Shown piece by piece: positions 36,073 to 48,582 of a DNA stretch of 64,000 bases (positions are counted from its first letter, which is position 1; every line of letters starts with the position of its first letter). Position numbers and translations under genes: made by a program. The stretch is from Druceiella hillmani. Taxonomy: Eukaryota; Arthropoda; Insecta; Lepidoptera; Hepialidae. The stretch is taken from the NCBI GenBank assembly GCA_039881145.1, contig JAYKKI010000023.1:5060501-5124500 (forward strand), read 5' to 3'. The notes beneath the pieces are model-generated. The model was not told where the DNA came from and searched no databases. It saw only the letters and a program-made list of their open reading frames with translations.

Positions 36073-36372
36073 CGAGATCGCTGCGGCTGCGTCGAGTGTA
36101 CTTTGCATCTGACGAATGTTCTCTATTTGCTCCACTATGTAACATTTCAATTCGCAGGAAATGCAGCGGGAGTTGTTTGCATTCAACTTCTGTTAGTGGT
36201 CGCGACTGCAAGCGAGTGCATCGCGATACTTGAGCTTGTCTCCTTATATTATGAGTACGTTGTAAATCAACGACTTCTTTACAAATCCATTTTATACATC
36301 ATTTTACTATTTGAGATTTGTCATTTTATGGTTTTCCCTGATAGCTTATTTTCCGCAAATTTTATTTTTTAA
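36073..36372 (+). CDS. frame B, copy 1: conserved hydrophobic frame, candidate exon
   Basis: The frame is open from just after a TAA at 36070 to the stop at 36370, without an early ATG, so it would have to be an internal or last exon. Possible 3' splice sites precede it: tgcttag at 36051-36057 after a pyrimidine-rich run, and ttcgcag at about 36150. The peptide has VLYLLHYVTFQFAGNAAGVV, then CIQLLLVVATASECIAILEL, then YYEYVVNQRLLY and ILYIILLFEICHFMVF, with two or three membrane-like stretches. Against copy 4, of about 25 substitutions over roughly 76 codons, about 16 fall at third positions and most of those are silent, a pattern of protein-level constraint. The family is not recognised. A chemoreceptor-like membrane protein is a guess; a transposon protein is also possible. 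Confidence 0.4.
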   Translation, partial: RDRCGCVECTLHLTNVLYLLHYVTFQFAGNAAGVVCIQLLLVVATASECIAILELVSLYYEYVVNQRLLYKSILYIILLFEICHFMVFPDSLFSANFIF

Positions 36373-36829
36373 ACTATTTTTATAACTGATAAGTCGTTGG
36401 ATGAAAACTGCTCGTACCAGAAAATAGAAAAACAAATATAGCATGTCGAAAAGATTTTAAAAAATTCAAAGCTTTTTTGATTATTATATTAGTATCATTA
36501 TCATGTTATTATCTTAGATCAAAAAATAATTTTTGTTCATTCAGATCGTTTTTCATTTACAAAAAATATAAGCTGGATTAAAGAGCAATAATTTTATTCC
36601 TGATCGATGCTTAGTCTTTAGTAGCTATGATAAGCACTAAGTATCGAATTACGTATTTAATTTCTCTCATATTGAACAGTTTAACTAAGTTATTGTACAT
36701 ATATCGTGCACACTTCTCAGAACGGTGAGAATATTTTCTATTGCTAGCACATGCCTGGAATTTGATAAGAAAAATGAATAGTTTTATATATTGCTTAGTT
36801 TTTCATTCAATTTTCATCCCTGTGACCTA

Positions 36830-36885
36830 GCAATAATAATGATAATCGTAATAATAACAATAAAAAAAATAATAATAATACTAAC
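36830..36885. repeat. TAA-rich tract at LINE edge, copy 1
   Basis: Imperfect (TAA)n, aataataatgataatcgtaa and onward, immediately before the LINE relic. Dong-type LINEs are known, as I recall, to insert at TAA repeats. Confidence 0.7.
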
Positions 36886-36889
36886 GATC

Positions 36890-39445
36890 CCCAAACTCAA
36901 AATGGAGCAATGAAGAAATGTAAATATAATTTACGGCTACTATCTGAAGTTACCATGGCACACATGGAATCGATGCTTGGTGTTTCATCATTCGAGACTT
37001 CGATGATGTGGGGCTGGGCAGGTGAACTGCCATTGAAGAAATTGTTACAGCATCATCATCATTAAACTATAATCACATGTTCACTATTTATCTATCCACA
37101 TATCGATTTTCCGCTTATCAACTTCAGCTTAATCATCTCACAAATCGTCTTTGCATTAATTTTATACGCAATTATCTCCCGCAAGTTCACTCTTTCAATC
37201 AATTTCATCTACGGTTCGCTAATCTGGAGCATCATCATCGTAGCAAATAATTCTTACGTAGATGTTGTACAGTAGACTTACCAAACACTTTATTTAAAAT
37301 TCACAACTACAAGAAACGCAATGCACATGAGATGGACAATTCAGCGTAACGAAACTATTATTAAAGTTTACTATAGAATCACACAACTAGAAATAAATAA
37401 AACAGACTATAATACATTCTTATATCAAGCAGTCATAGATAATTTTACTGATTTCTCTGCCGTCACTGAACAATGAATACATTAGTGAAGATTGACTAAA
37501 CATTATAGAAGAAGAAACTATACAAGAAGTAAATATTAATACAAATAATGTCAACTTTGACTTCAAACCAAAACTATTTGAGGCTCATACAATTAACACA
37601 CAGGATGATATTAAAGTTTGTAAACAATATTGTATTTATTTGCTTAACAGATATTATCACAATGTCATAAGCCACTGTATATATGAAAAACGAACCTTTC
37701 GCATATTCTGGATAGCGAAATAACGTAATTAGTAATTTAGAAGTAGCATATAAATTGATCAAATATTCTAAAAAGCAATAGAGTGTTTCAGCGGTATACC
37801 ACCAACAAAGTGGACATATATACCAAAACAAAGAATGTCTCGAAAATTAGCAATATACTATATTATATTAGTAACGACATGCTATCAAAATATTCAAATA
37901 AAGGCACTGATTTCTTAACACTTCACAGTAATTTACTCCGCAGCAGAAACCGCGCCTCAAATGTATGGCACTAAAATTATTTAGTTTGATAATCATACCA
38001 CCAAAAGTAAATTCGCAAGTAAGCCTAGATAGGAAAAAGGTTGATGGCTTAAAAATATGAGGTAGATTAACACAACACATAAAATGTGATTATAACAGAA
38101 AAAAAAGAAAAGCAGGTTGAATAAATAAAAAATAATACAAAATTCATTCTTCACACGAAGAACCAAATAGCCTACTCTCACATTTTCTCGATGCCCTTAA
38201 AGAAAAATTGAAAGATGTTGATAAGCAGCTGAGAGCTTGCAGCAAAGAGATATAACAATTACACTTACCGTGAACTTCAAAACGCAACTTTTCTAAACAA
38301 TGAAAAACCATTTCATTGAACATTTAAACAAACAAACACCAACTTTAAAAATAATTCGTACAATGAAGTGTCCCCTGAAAATTTACAAAATTTTTATTTA
38401 TATGGAGTAATCCAATTTAACATAACATCAGTGCTGAATGACTTGAAGCTCAAATGTTGAATAATATAAGTACACCGGAAATGGAATACGATATTATACC
38501 CATTGATACATTTCAAAACGTTATCCGAAAATTATTAACTGGAAGGTTCCTGGGAGTGACCACATCTAATAGTATTGGTATGAAAACTTGACTTATATGC
38601 ACCCATTTATAAACAATCACATAAACAAATTTATGGAATACCCAGGCAAAATGCCATAATTAATTAAATGACGTATATGCTGGCGGAGAAGCCGGAAGAC
38701 TGTTTATCCAGTGAAATATCATCCCATTACATGCTTATAAAAATTTATAAAATAATGACCTCTTGTCTGACCTAACTTATATATAAACATATCGACAACA
38801 ATTCAATACAATGCAAATACCAGAAAGGATGTAAACATTTAAGTCAAGGTTATAAAGAGCACCTCATTATAAACTCAGTAATATTAAGGCAGGTGTATTG
38901 AAAAAAATCGAAAAAGCAGATTCTTACTCCGTGTACATTGACTACAGAAAGACATGTGACTCTGTACCGTATTCATTCCTCTTAAAAGTATTAGGTGTTT
39001 ATAAAATATATCCTATAGTTATCTAATTTTTCAGCTAAGTTATAGAAAAAATAACAATTTAAACTTAATATAAACAGTAATGCCGTAGAAACTTAATTTT
39101 AACTTAATTTAATTTAGATACAACGAGGTATATACAAGGAGACGCGCTGATTCCTTTTTGGTTTTAACAACTAATCCCTTGTCTATACTACTAATTTCTA
39201 CAAAAACCGGATGAAGTTTGAAAGGTTTGAATATTAACAATTATAAACAGAAAGAGAAGCTTATGAATCGTCTAAAAATGCTAGTAAAACTAACTGAAAT
39301 ATTTTCCAATGATATAATCATGGGCTTTTTAATATAATATAAAATATTATTTTGAGATATTGGAATTTGGGACAGATAAATATATCATTCATTCAGAAAA
39401 AGGAAAGTTGCACCAGCATTCCTATGAATTATAAGGCGGAATCGA
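36890..39445 (+). pseudogene. Dong/R4-like LINE relic, copy 1
   Basis: Decayed plus-strand coding matter with many stops. Recognisable pieces are KLLTGRFLGVTTSNSIG (RT start, usual KLLNWKxPGxD), YMLAEKPEDC-type sequence (usual MLPKKxxxxxPxxYRPITCL), IIPLHAYKNL, NDLLSDLTYI, then YIDYRKTCDSVPYSFLLKVL at 38934 (usual YIDYKKAxDSVPHSWLLKVL, with the first catalytic Asp), and TNPLSILLISTKTG. The piece holding the YMDD-type box is deleted here (it remains in copy 4). There is no intact frame. Boundaries are approximate; the 5' end is probably near the TAA tract. Confidence 0.7.
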
Positions 39446-40639
39446 AATAACCCCTCTGTTTACAAATCGGTTAAGTGCAAGTAGTGTTCTACGGGCATTC
39501 CGTACCTACGTAGTTTAAAGTTACATGCATTGATACAACATATAGCCGTTTTTGAATTTAAACGGCTTAATGTGGGTGCAAAATTTACTTATTAAGACTA
39601 TAAATTCAAGTGAGATTAGAAGGGGTCATAATAAGTATGTTATATATTATTATAGCTGACGTAGTCCTGGCATATTCGTTTAATTATACTCGTATGACAA
39701 TTCAATTACCTAGATATAAAGGTCTGGAAATAAAATAGGTCGAAAACGGTGATCCCAGAAAGTAATTTCTTGTGAATAATTTCTAATTTCTCACCAAATA
39801 TAAGGTATTTGCTTAACTTTTAATTGCTTTATAGACTTAGCACTGTTAATTAAATATATATTTTTGAATTAATGTATTTAATTTCCTTCCTACGTATTTA
39901 TTATCTAGTTTCACTATGCTTCAAAAGTGTTATGTAAAAAGTATTATACTTTATACTATTGTATAATGTAAAATATAATTTTGTTAAAGACGTCGGGAAA
40001 ATACATTTATTTCCATCTCTTTCGTCTAGTTTTTATCCAAGAAAACTAAATCGCGTATTATAACATTTTGAAAATTACATATTGTTTTTACTCTTGTTAA
40101 ACTTAAATAAAATTCGATAAAAGTAAAATTTAAAATGTGTGATCTGATTCAAGTGCGTAGATTGAAATCGGACTAAGATTGAAATCGGACTAAGATTCCT
40201 TTTCGAATTATAGAATTCTATCTTGTTTTTCTCTTTCAATAATTTTTTCACGGGTCGGTAACAGCCAATTATTCCATTAACTAAGTGTGACAAAATATTT
40301 TAATTTCATCCAAACATGCTAAATTAAAATATCAAGGAGTAAAGGCCTTTCAAATTTTTTTTTAGAGGACTTCCATAAAACCAAAATATATACAATTAAG
40401 TCCTTTTCCCATTTATTTGCTTGAAAATATTCCTAGAGATTAAAAATAAGAAATAAAGGTTTTATTTATCCTATGGATACACGTTCACCATACTTACCTG
40501 CATTATATTTTTAATTCTCACAGTATTTTACTTATTTTCAATTGATGCAAAATGTAAGCAGAAAAATACAATTATTTTATTTTATATTTACATTTTCATG
40601 AAATATTTTACAAATTTTGACCACGTATAGGCGAAAGGT

Positions 40640-41030
40640 ACTCGTTCGTAATCCGTTCGTCCTCCGGATCGTACCTACGTGTTTACCGCATTTACATACA
40701 CGATACAAAAAGAAATGAATTATAGACATCCGCATGCCAAATTAATTTAAAGCCATTTTAATGGGATTTTGAAGCGAATGAAACGTTTTGTGAAAGTAAA
40801 AATAATTCGGCCGTCCGGACGCTGGACTAATCGTAAACCGTGACCTCATTCAAATTCAGCCCGCGCCGCCTCCCAGATGGAATACTAATCTCAACCAAGC
40901 CCCCATTCATCAGGACCGATGGCGCTGACTGAACTCGCTCTTTACCATTTGCCGTATACAGCGCGAGCGTATGTTGCAAGGTCAGGCCGATATTCGGCGC
41001 TTAATTAGGCTTTGGGGACTTCGAAGGTAA
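40640..41030. other. GC-rich conserved block, copy 2
   Basis: Equivalent of 31836-32225, with ggccgtccggacgctggact and gccgtatacagcgcgagcgt. Confidence 0.5.
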
Positions 41031-41291
41031 GAATTTGATCCATATTGTTATATTTAATAAAACGGATATCATTTTATAATAGTTTCTTATTTATTTAAGC
41101 TAGTTGACGAGTAATATAAACTTTAGCAGGGGACCTTACAGGCAAAATTGACAATTGTTTTTTGTAAATATAGTATCAATTAAAAGCTGCAACTACGTCA
41201 ATTCGAGAAATCTGTACGTATAAAAATTAGCAAAGGTGAAAAGTTTATTCAAAATATTTCGAAACCAAAAATCAATTCGGATACTGTGAAA

Positions 41292-41396
41292 AAATGTGCG
41301 TGCCTGCGTGCGCGTGTGTGTGCGTGCGTGCGCGTGTGTGTGCGTGCTTAAGCGTGTGTGTGCGTGTGCATGCATGTATGTGTGTGCACGCACACG
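41292..41396. repeat. GT microsatellite, copy 2
   Basis: Imperfect (GTGC/GTGT)n. The frames at 41193-41393 (minus) and 41294-41482 (plus) are artefacts of it. Confidence 0.9.
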
Positions 41397-42324
41397 TACT
41401 CTTTACTTACCTTAGCATGTATACATCAATTATCGAGAAAATTTCAATTATTTCAAAAATAAATTTTAATATTGTGTTCTGAATGTGTAATTTGTTCCAA
41501 TTTCTTTCCAGCATTTTTGTCGTAAATGTGATATTTTTTTTGTCTTCGTTATGACAATGTTAAAACGAAAGAATTGATAGTAAACTCCTACGCATACGAG
41601 AATAGATGAGATTAAATCGGGGACAGGATTAAAATTGATCTAAAACGGGCACAAAAATTAATAAAAATATAATTTAGGATACAAAAATCTCGCAAACATA
41701 TTTTACAAGGAATTTCAAGCGTTTCTGAAACGAATTATACGCACTTTAGAACCGAATGTACTATTTAAATAGAATAGTACTTAGCGCAAGTTTCCGAAGT
41801 AACATAATGAACATTATTTGGCAAATTACTATCTTTCGTAATTTTGCAAATGTGACAACTTAAAAGTATTCATTTTGTAAAGTTTGATTCTTGTGGAACG
41901 CGTATTAAACTAATTCAGAGTTCGTAATGAATTTAACATTTTCTCTATTTATATACATTGGTAGATTCTGTCAAATTTAATTTCTGTTGATATCTTGCAC
42001 TCCCATGTCGATTACTTTCACATATATAGAAAGTTGCACTAATTCCTCGCTGCGTCATTATCTGTGGAAAGGGCTTACAGATCGGAGTTCAAATGATTAA
42101 TTAGATAATGCATGAATTTTCGTACATCCAGAAAACTTTACATTATTATAAAGTTTGAAACTCCAGATTTATGATATTACTATAAAGTTTGAGAACGTGC
42201 ATTCTTAAAACTTGGAGCACTCATTAAACATTTTGAAAACTAAAGAGTATACGAAAAATATTTAAAAAAATTAAATAATTGATAGAAATAATAAATAAAA
42301 TTCATGCACTCTTTATTTTTAGTC

Positions 42325-42516
42325 ATGTCTGTAGAAAAATATCGAATAGTGGAAAATTTGTACTCCATTTTGTGGATATTTTTACATAGTACACAGATTA
42401 AATTTTTGCTTCTACAAGTAGCTAATATATCAGTGACAAGACAGGTCATTGTTATATGGCGTTATATGACGCAGTTAGCAATAATATTTTGTTTGGACGT
42501 TCATTTAATTGAATGA
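42325..42516 (+). CDS. frame A, copy 2: candidate exon, 63 codons
   Basis: ATG at 42325 follows ctttatttttagtc, which could be a splice acceptor. The product begins MSVEKYRIVENLYSILWIFL and continues HSTQIKFLLLQVANISVTRQ, then VIVIWR and a tail to the stop. The core is identical in all four copies at DNA level for about 60 bp. In copies 1 and 4 the frame is broken. The pattern ILWxFLHS..I..LLL loosely recalls a segment of moth gustatory receptors (ILW..H...LL..), but this is a weak impression from memory. It lies about 0.8 kb upstream of frame B, and the two could be exons of one gene. Confidence 0.25.
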   Translation: MSVEKYRIVENLYSILWIFLHSTQIKFLLLQVANISVTRQVIVIWRYMTQLAIIFCLDVHLIE

Positions 42517-43289
42517 CACTAATTAAAGTAATAGCTGTCGTCAGATTAAATGAAAAAAAATTACAAAATACTAGTTAATATGTATAATATGCAGAGTTTT
42601 ATTTAGTTTCACGAGCCAAGACAATGAGTTTCGAAATATATTATTTTGCAGACAATGAATAACATTTTGGTTCAGTCTGAAAATTTATTACTTTAACAAT
42701 TTATAAAAAATTATAATAAATTTTTATATATGTAAAGATGTACTAATTAATTACTTTAACTATATATTGACAATTTATTATCATGTATATATTTTTTTTC
42801 CTAAATGGACTGCAAGTAAAAATAGAGTATCAACCTGTACATGTCTATTTACATTTTGCATTTTCCGTTTTCCCCGAACTAATTTGTTTTTAGATAATGT
42901 TTTCCATCTAAGAACCCAAGAGCTTTCCCGTTATGGCTGCTCTATCTGTTCACGGATTCAGATTAATCGGCTACTAGGTGAACTACTAGGTTGACCTATC
43001 TTTCTTGAATCAATGTTATTATTTAAATTGTTTTAGTGTTAATATTGCTTATTTTATTAGTATCACATCTTGTTTTTGGATAATACTTCATAGAAAGATT
43101 CTACTCCATTTTGGGTTTTAATGTCAGTTTCATCTCTATTATGGATTTTGCGTTTCATCAAAATGCAATTTAAAAAAAATCTTATCTAATATGTAATCAC
43201 GTTATAATGTTTTAATTTTCGTTCTTTGTATCGAAGCGGTTTTCTTTCTGCTCACTTGTTTTCGTTGTGCTTAGGCGGCGCCATTTTAA

Positions 43290-43589
43290 CGAGATCAGTG
43301 CGGCTGCGTCGAGTGTACTTTGCATCTGACGAATGTTCTCTATTTGCTCCACTATGTAACATTTCAATTCGCAGGAAATGCAGCGGGAGTTGTTTGCATT
43401 CAACTTCTGTTAGTGGTCGCGACTGCAAGCGAGTGCATCGCGATACTTGAGCTTGTCTCCTTATATTATGAGTACGTTGTAAATCAACGACTTCTTTACA
43501 AATCCATTTTATACATCATTTTACTATTTGAGATTTGTCATTTTATGGTTTTCCCTGATAGCTTATTTTCCGCAAATTTTATTTTTTAA
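43290..43589 (+). CDS. frame B, copy 2: conserved hydrophobic frame, candidate exon
   Basis: Same frame as 36073-36372. From position 43299 onward the DNA is identical to copy 1 well past the stop, so the peptide is the same apart from one residue near the start. See copy 1 for motifs and for the constraint argument. The identity reflects recent exchange between units, not independent evidence of function. Confidence 0.4.
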   Translation, partial: RDQCGCVECTLHLTNVLYLLHYVTFQFAGNAAGVVCIQLLLVVATASECIAILELVSLYYEYVVNQRLLYKSILYIILLFEICHFMVFPDSLFSANFIF

Positions 43590-44046
43590 ACTATTTTTAT
43601 AACTGATAAGTCGTTGGATGAAAACTGCTCGTACCAGAAAATAGAAAAACAAATATAGCATGTCGAAAAGATTTTAAAAAATTCAAAGCTTTTTTGATTA
43701 TTATATTAGTATCATTATCATGTTATTATCTTAGATCAAAAAATAATTTTTGTTCATTCAGATCGTTTTTCATTTACAAAAAATATAAGCTGGATTAAAG
43801 AGCAATAATTTTATTCCTGATCGATGCTTAGTCTTTAGTAGCTATGATAAGCACTAAGTATCGAATTACGTATTTAATTTCTCTCATATTGAACAGTTTA
43901 ACTAAGTTATTGTACATATATCGTGCACACTTCTCAGAACGGTGAGAATATTTTCTATTGCTAGCACATGCCTGGAATTTGATAAGAAAAATGAATAGTT
44001 TTATATATTGCTTAGTTTTTCATTCAATTTTCATCCCTGTGACCTA

Positions 44047-44102
44047 GCAATAATAATGATAATCGTAATAATAACAATAAAAAAAATAATAATAATACTA
44101 AC
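44047..44102. repeat. TAA-rich tract at LINE edge, copy 2
   Basis: Identical to 36830-36885. Confidence 0.7.
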
Positions 44103-44106
44103 GATC

Positions 44107-46665
44107 CCCAAACTCAAAATGGAGCAATGAAGAAATGTAAATATAATTTACGGCTACTATCTGAAGTTACCATGGCACACATGGAATCGATGCTTGGGGT
44201 TTCATCATTCGAGACTTCGATGATGTGAGGCTGGACAGGTGAACTGCCATTGAAGAAATTGTTACAGCATCATTAAACTATAATCACATGTTCACTATTT
44301 ATCTAATCACATATCGATTTTCCGCTTATCAACTTCAGCTTAATCATCTCACAAATCGTCTTTGCATTAATTTTATACGCAATTATCTCCCGCAAGTTCA
44401 CTCTTTCAATCAATTCACCTACGGTTCGCTAATCTGAAGCATCATCATTGTCAACAAATAATTCTTACGTAGATGTTGTACAGTAGACTTACTAAACACT
44501 TTACTTAAAATTCACAACTACAAGAAACGCAATGCACATGAGATGGACAATTCAGCGTAACAAAACTATTGTCAAAGTTTACTTTAGAATCACACAACTA
44601 GAAATAAATAAAACAGCCTATAAGACATTCTTATATCAAGCAGTCATAGATAATTTTACTGATTTCTCTGCCGTCACTGAACAATGAATACATTAGAGTG
44701 AAGATAGACTAAACATTATAGAAGAAGAAACTACACAAGAAGTAAATATTAATACACATAATGTCAACTTTGACTTCAAACCAAAACTATTTGAGGCTCA
44801 AACAATAAACACACAGGATGATATTAAAGTTTGTAAACAATATTGTATTTATTTGCTTAACAGATATTATCACAATGTCATAAGCCACTGTATATATGAA
44901 AAACGAAACTTTCGCATATTCTGGATAGTGAAATAACGTAATTAGTAATTTAGAAGTAGCATATAAATTGATCAAACATTCTAAAAAGCAATAGAGTGTT
45001 TCAGCGGTATACCACCAACAAAGTGGACATATATACCAAAACGAAGAATGTCTCGAAAATTAGCAATATACTATATTATATTAGTAACGACATGCTATCA
45101 AAATATTCAAATAAAGACACTGATTTCTTAACACTTCACAGTAATTTACTCCGTAGCAGAAACTACGCCTCAAATGTATGGCATTAAAATTATTTAGTTT
45201 GATAATCATACCACCAAAAGTAAATTCGCAAGTAAGACTAGATAGAAAAAAGGTTGATGGCTTAAAAATATGAGGTAAATTAATACAACACATAAAATTT
45301 GATCATAACAGAAAAAAAAGAAAAGCAGGTTGAATAAATACAAAATAATACGAAATTCATTCTTCACACGAAGAACCAAATAGCCTACTCTCACATTTTC
45401 TCGATGCTCTTAAACAAAAATTTAAAGATGTTGATAAGCAGCTGAGAGCTTGCAGCAAAGAGATATAACAATTACACTTACCGTGAACTTCAAAACGCAA
45501 CTTTTCTAAACAATGAAAAACCATTTCATTGAACATTTAAACAAACAAACACCAACTTTACAAATAATTCGAACAATGAAGTGTTCCCTGAAAATTTACA
45601 AAATTTTTATTCGAAATATGGAGTAATCCAATTTAACATAACATCAGTGCTGAATGACTTGAAGCTCAAATGTTGAATAATATAAGTACACCGGAAATGG
45701 AATATGATATTATACCCATTGATACATTTCAAAACGTTATCCGAAAATTATTAACTGGAAGGTTCCTGGGAGTGACCACATCTAATAGTATTGGTATGAA
45801 AAATTAACTTATATGCACCCATTTATAAGCAATCACATATACAAATTTATTGAATACCCAGGCAAAATGCCATAATTAATTAAATGACGTATATGCTGGC
45901 GGAGAAGCCGGAAGACTGTTTATCCAGCGAAATATCATCCCATTACATGCTTATAAAAATTTATAAAATAATGACCTCTTGTCTGACCTAACTTATATAC
46001 AAACATATCGACAACAATTCAATACAATGCAAATACCAGAAATGATGTAAAAAGTTCAGTCAAGATTGTAAAGAGCAGCTCATTATAAACTCAGTAACAT
46101 TAAGGCAGGTGTATCGAAAAAAATCGAAAAAGCAGATTCTTACTCCATGTACATTGACTACAGAAACACATGTGACTCTGTACCGTATTCATTCCTCTTA
46201 AAAGTATTAGGTGTTTATAAAATATATCCTACAGTTATCTAATTTTTCAGCCAAGTTATAGAAAAAATAACAATTTAAACTTAATATAAACAGTAATGCC
46301 ATAGAAACTTAATTTTAACTTAATTTAATTTAGATATAACGAGGTATATACACGGAGACGCGCTGATTCCTTTGTGGTTTTAACAACTAATCCCTTGTCT
46401 ACACTACTAATTTCTACAAAAACCGGATGAAGATTGAAAGGTTTGAAGAGTAACAATTATAAACAGAAAGACAAGCTTATGAATCGTCTAAAAATGCTAG
46501 TAAAACTAACTGAAATATTTTCCAATGATATAATCATGGGCTTTTCAATATAATATAAAATATTATTTTGAGATATTGGAATTTGGGACAGATAAATATA
46601 TCATTCATTCAGAAAAAGGAAAGTTGCACCAGCATTCCTATGAATTATAAGGCGGAATCGAAATA
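44107..46665 (+). pseudogene. Dong/R4-like LINE relic, copy 2
   Basis: Same decayed LINE as in copy 1, including KLLTGRFLGVTTSNSIG and, at about 46152, a YIDYRNTCDSVPYSFLLKVL segment in which the Lys of DYRK is Asn. It shares most stops with copy 1 and lacks the YMDD-type box, so these lesions predate the split of copies 1 and 2. Confidence 0.7.
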
Positions 46666-47831
46666 ACCCCTCTATATACAAATCGGTTAAGTGCAAGTAG
46701 TGTTCCACGGGCATTCCGTACCTACGTAGTTTAAAGTTACATGCATTGATACAACATATAGCTGTTTTTGAATTTAAACGGCTTAATGTGGGTGCAAAAT
46801 TTACTTATTAAGACTATAAATTCGAGTGAGATTAGAAGGGATCATAATAAGTATGTTTTATATTATTACAGGTGACGTAGTCCTGGTATATTCGTTGTTT
46901 AATTATACTCGTATGACAATTCAGTTACCTAGATATAAATGTCTGGAAATAAAATAGGTCGAAAACGGTGATCCCAGAAAGTAATTTCTCGTGAATAATT
47001 TCTAATTTCTCACCAAATATAAGGTATTTACTTAACTTTTAATTGCTTTATAGACTTAGCACTGCTAATTAAATATATATTTTTGAATTAATGTCTTTAA
47101 TTTCCTTCCTACGTATTTATTATCTAGTTTTACTCCGCTTCAAAAGTGTTATGTAAAGATTATTATACTTCATACTATTGTATAACGTAAAATATAATTT
47201 TATTAAAGACGTCGGGAAAATACATTTATTTGCATCTTTTTCGTCTAGTTTTTATCCAAGAAAACTAAATTGCGTATTATAACATTTTGAAAATTACATA
47301 TTGTTTTTACTCTTGTTAAACTTAAATAAAATTCGATAAAAGTAAAATTGAAAATGTGTGATCTGATTCAAGTGCGTAGATTGAAATCGAACTAAGATTC
47401 CTTTTCGAATTTTAGAATTCCATCTTGTTTTTCTCTTTCAATAATTTTTTTACAGGTCGGTAACAGCCAATTATTCCATTAACTAAATGTGACAAAATAT
47501 TTTAATTTCATCCAAACATGCTAAATTAGAATATCAAGGAGTAAAGGCCTTTAAAATTTTTGTTTCAGAGGACTTCCATAAAACCAAAATATACACAATT
47601 AAGTCCTTTTCCTATTTATTTGCTTGAAAATATTCCTAGAGATTAAAAATAAGAAATAAAGGTTTTATTTATCCTTTGGATACACGTTCACCATACTTAC
47701 CTGCATTATATTTTTAATTCTCACAGTATTTTACTTATTTTTAATTGATGTAAAATGTAAGCAGCAAAATACAATTATTTTATTTTATATTTACATTTTA
47801 ATAAAATATTTTACAAATTTTGACCACGTAA

Positions 47832-48230
47832 ACGGTACTCGTTCGTAATCCGTTCGACCTCCGCATCGTACCTACGTGTTTACCGCATTTACATACACGA
47901 TACAAAAAGAAATGAATTATAGACATCCGCATGCCAAATTAACTTAAAGCCTGCATTTTAATGGGATTTTGAAGCGAATGAAACGTTTTGTGAAAGTAAA
48001 AATAATTCGGCCGTCCGGACGTTGGACTAATCGTAAACCATCATGGCTCATTCAAATTCAGCCCGCCCCGACTTCCAGATGGAACACTAATCTCAACCAA
48101 GCTCCCATTCATCAGGACCGATGGTGCTGACTGAACTCGCTCTTTATCATTTGCCGTATACAGCGCGAGCGTATGTTGCAAGGTCAGGCCGATATTCGGC
48201 GCTTTATTAGGCTTTGGGGACTTCGAAGGT
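47832..48230. other. GC-rich conserved block, copy 3
   Basis: Equivalent of the block at 31836, with ggccgtccggacgttggact. Confidence 0.5.
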
Positions 48231-48501
48231 AAGAATTTGATCCATATTGTAATATTTAATAAAACGGATATAATTTTATAATAGTTTCTTATTAAGCTAG
48301 TTGACGAGTAACATGAACTTTAGCAGGGGACCTTACAGGCAAAATTGACAATTATTTTTTGGAAATATAGTATCAATTAAAAGCTGCCACTAATTCAACA
48401 ATTCGACAATTCGAGAAATCTGTACGTATAAAAATTAGCAAAGGTGAAAAGTTTATTCAAAATATTTCGAAACCAAAAATCAATTCGGATACTGTGAAAA
48501 A

Positions 48502-48582
48502 ATGTGCGTGCGTGCGTGCGTGTGTGCGTGCGTACGCATGTGTGTGCGTGTGCATGCATGTATGTGTGTGCACGCACACGTA
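48502..48582. repeat. GT microsatellite, copy 3
   Basis: Shortest of the four GT tracts. Confidence 0.9.

Larger units (their letters stand above)
30633..39462 (+). repeat. large tandem unit, copy 1 (8.8 kb)
   Basis: First of four head-to-tail copies. It starts at aaaccgactaagtacgaatag, matching aaatcggttaagtgcaagta at the start of copy 2. Shared landmarks, copies 1 to 4, are aagacgtcgggaaaatacat (31172, 39988, 47206, 51602), the GT repeat (32900, 41292, 48502, 52916), ggcgccattttaacgag (36060, 43277, 50314, 54726) and the unit end (39430, 46650, 51060, 58315). Copy 1 is longer because of a 53-bp array and an enlarged GT/TA tract. Its left half is the most diverged of the four; its right half is close to copy 2. 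Confidence 0.9.
39463..46680 (+). repeat. large tandem unit, copy 2 (7.2 kb)
   Basis: Starts aaatcggttaagtgcaagta. The left half is close to copies 3 and 4, the right half very close to copy 1. It holds all unit parts: GC block, GT repeat, frames A and B, TAA tract and LINE relic. Confidence 0.9.

Noticed and set aside
36009..36233. 74-codon frame overlapping frame B in another register
   Set aside because: Interrupted by a stop in copy 4 (cgttga) and lacks the third-position bias, so it is a shadow of frame B.
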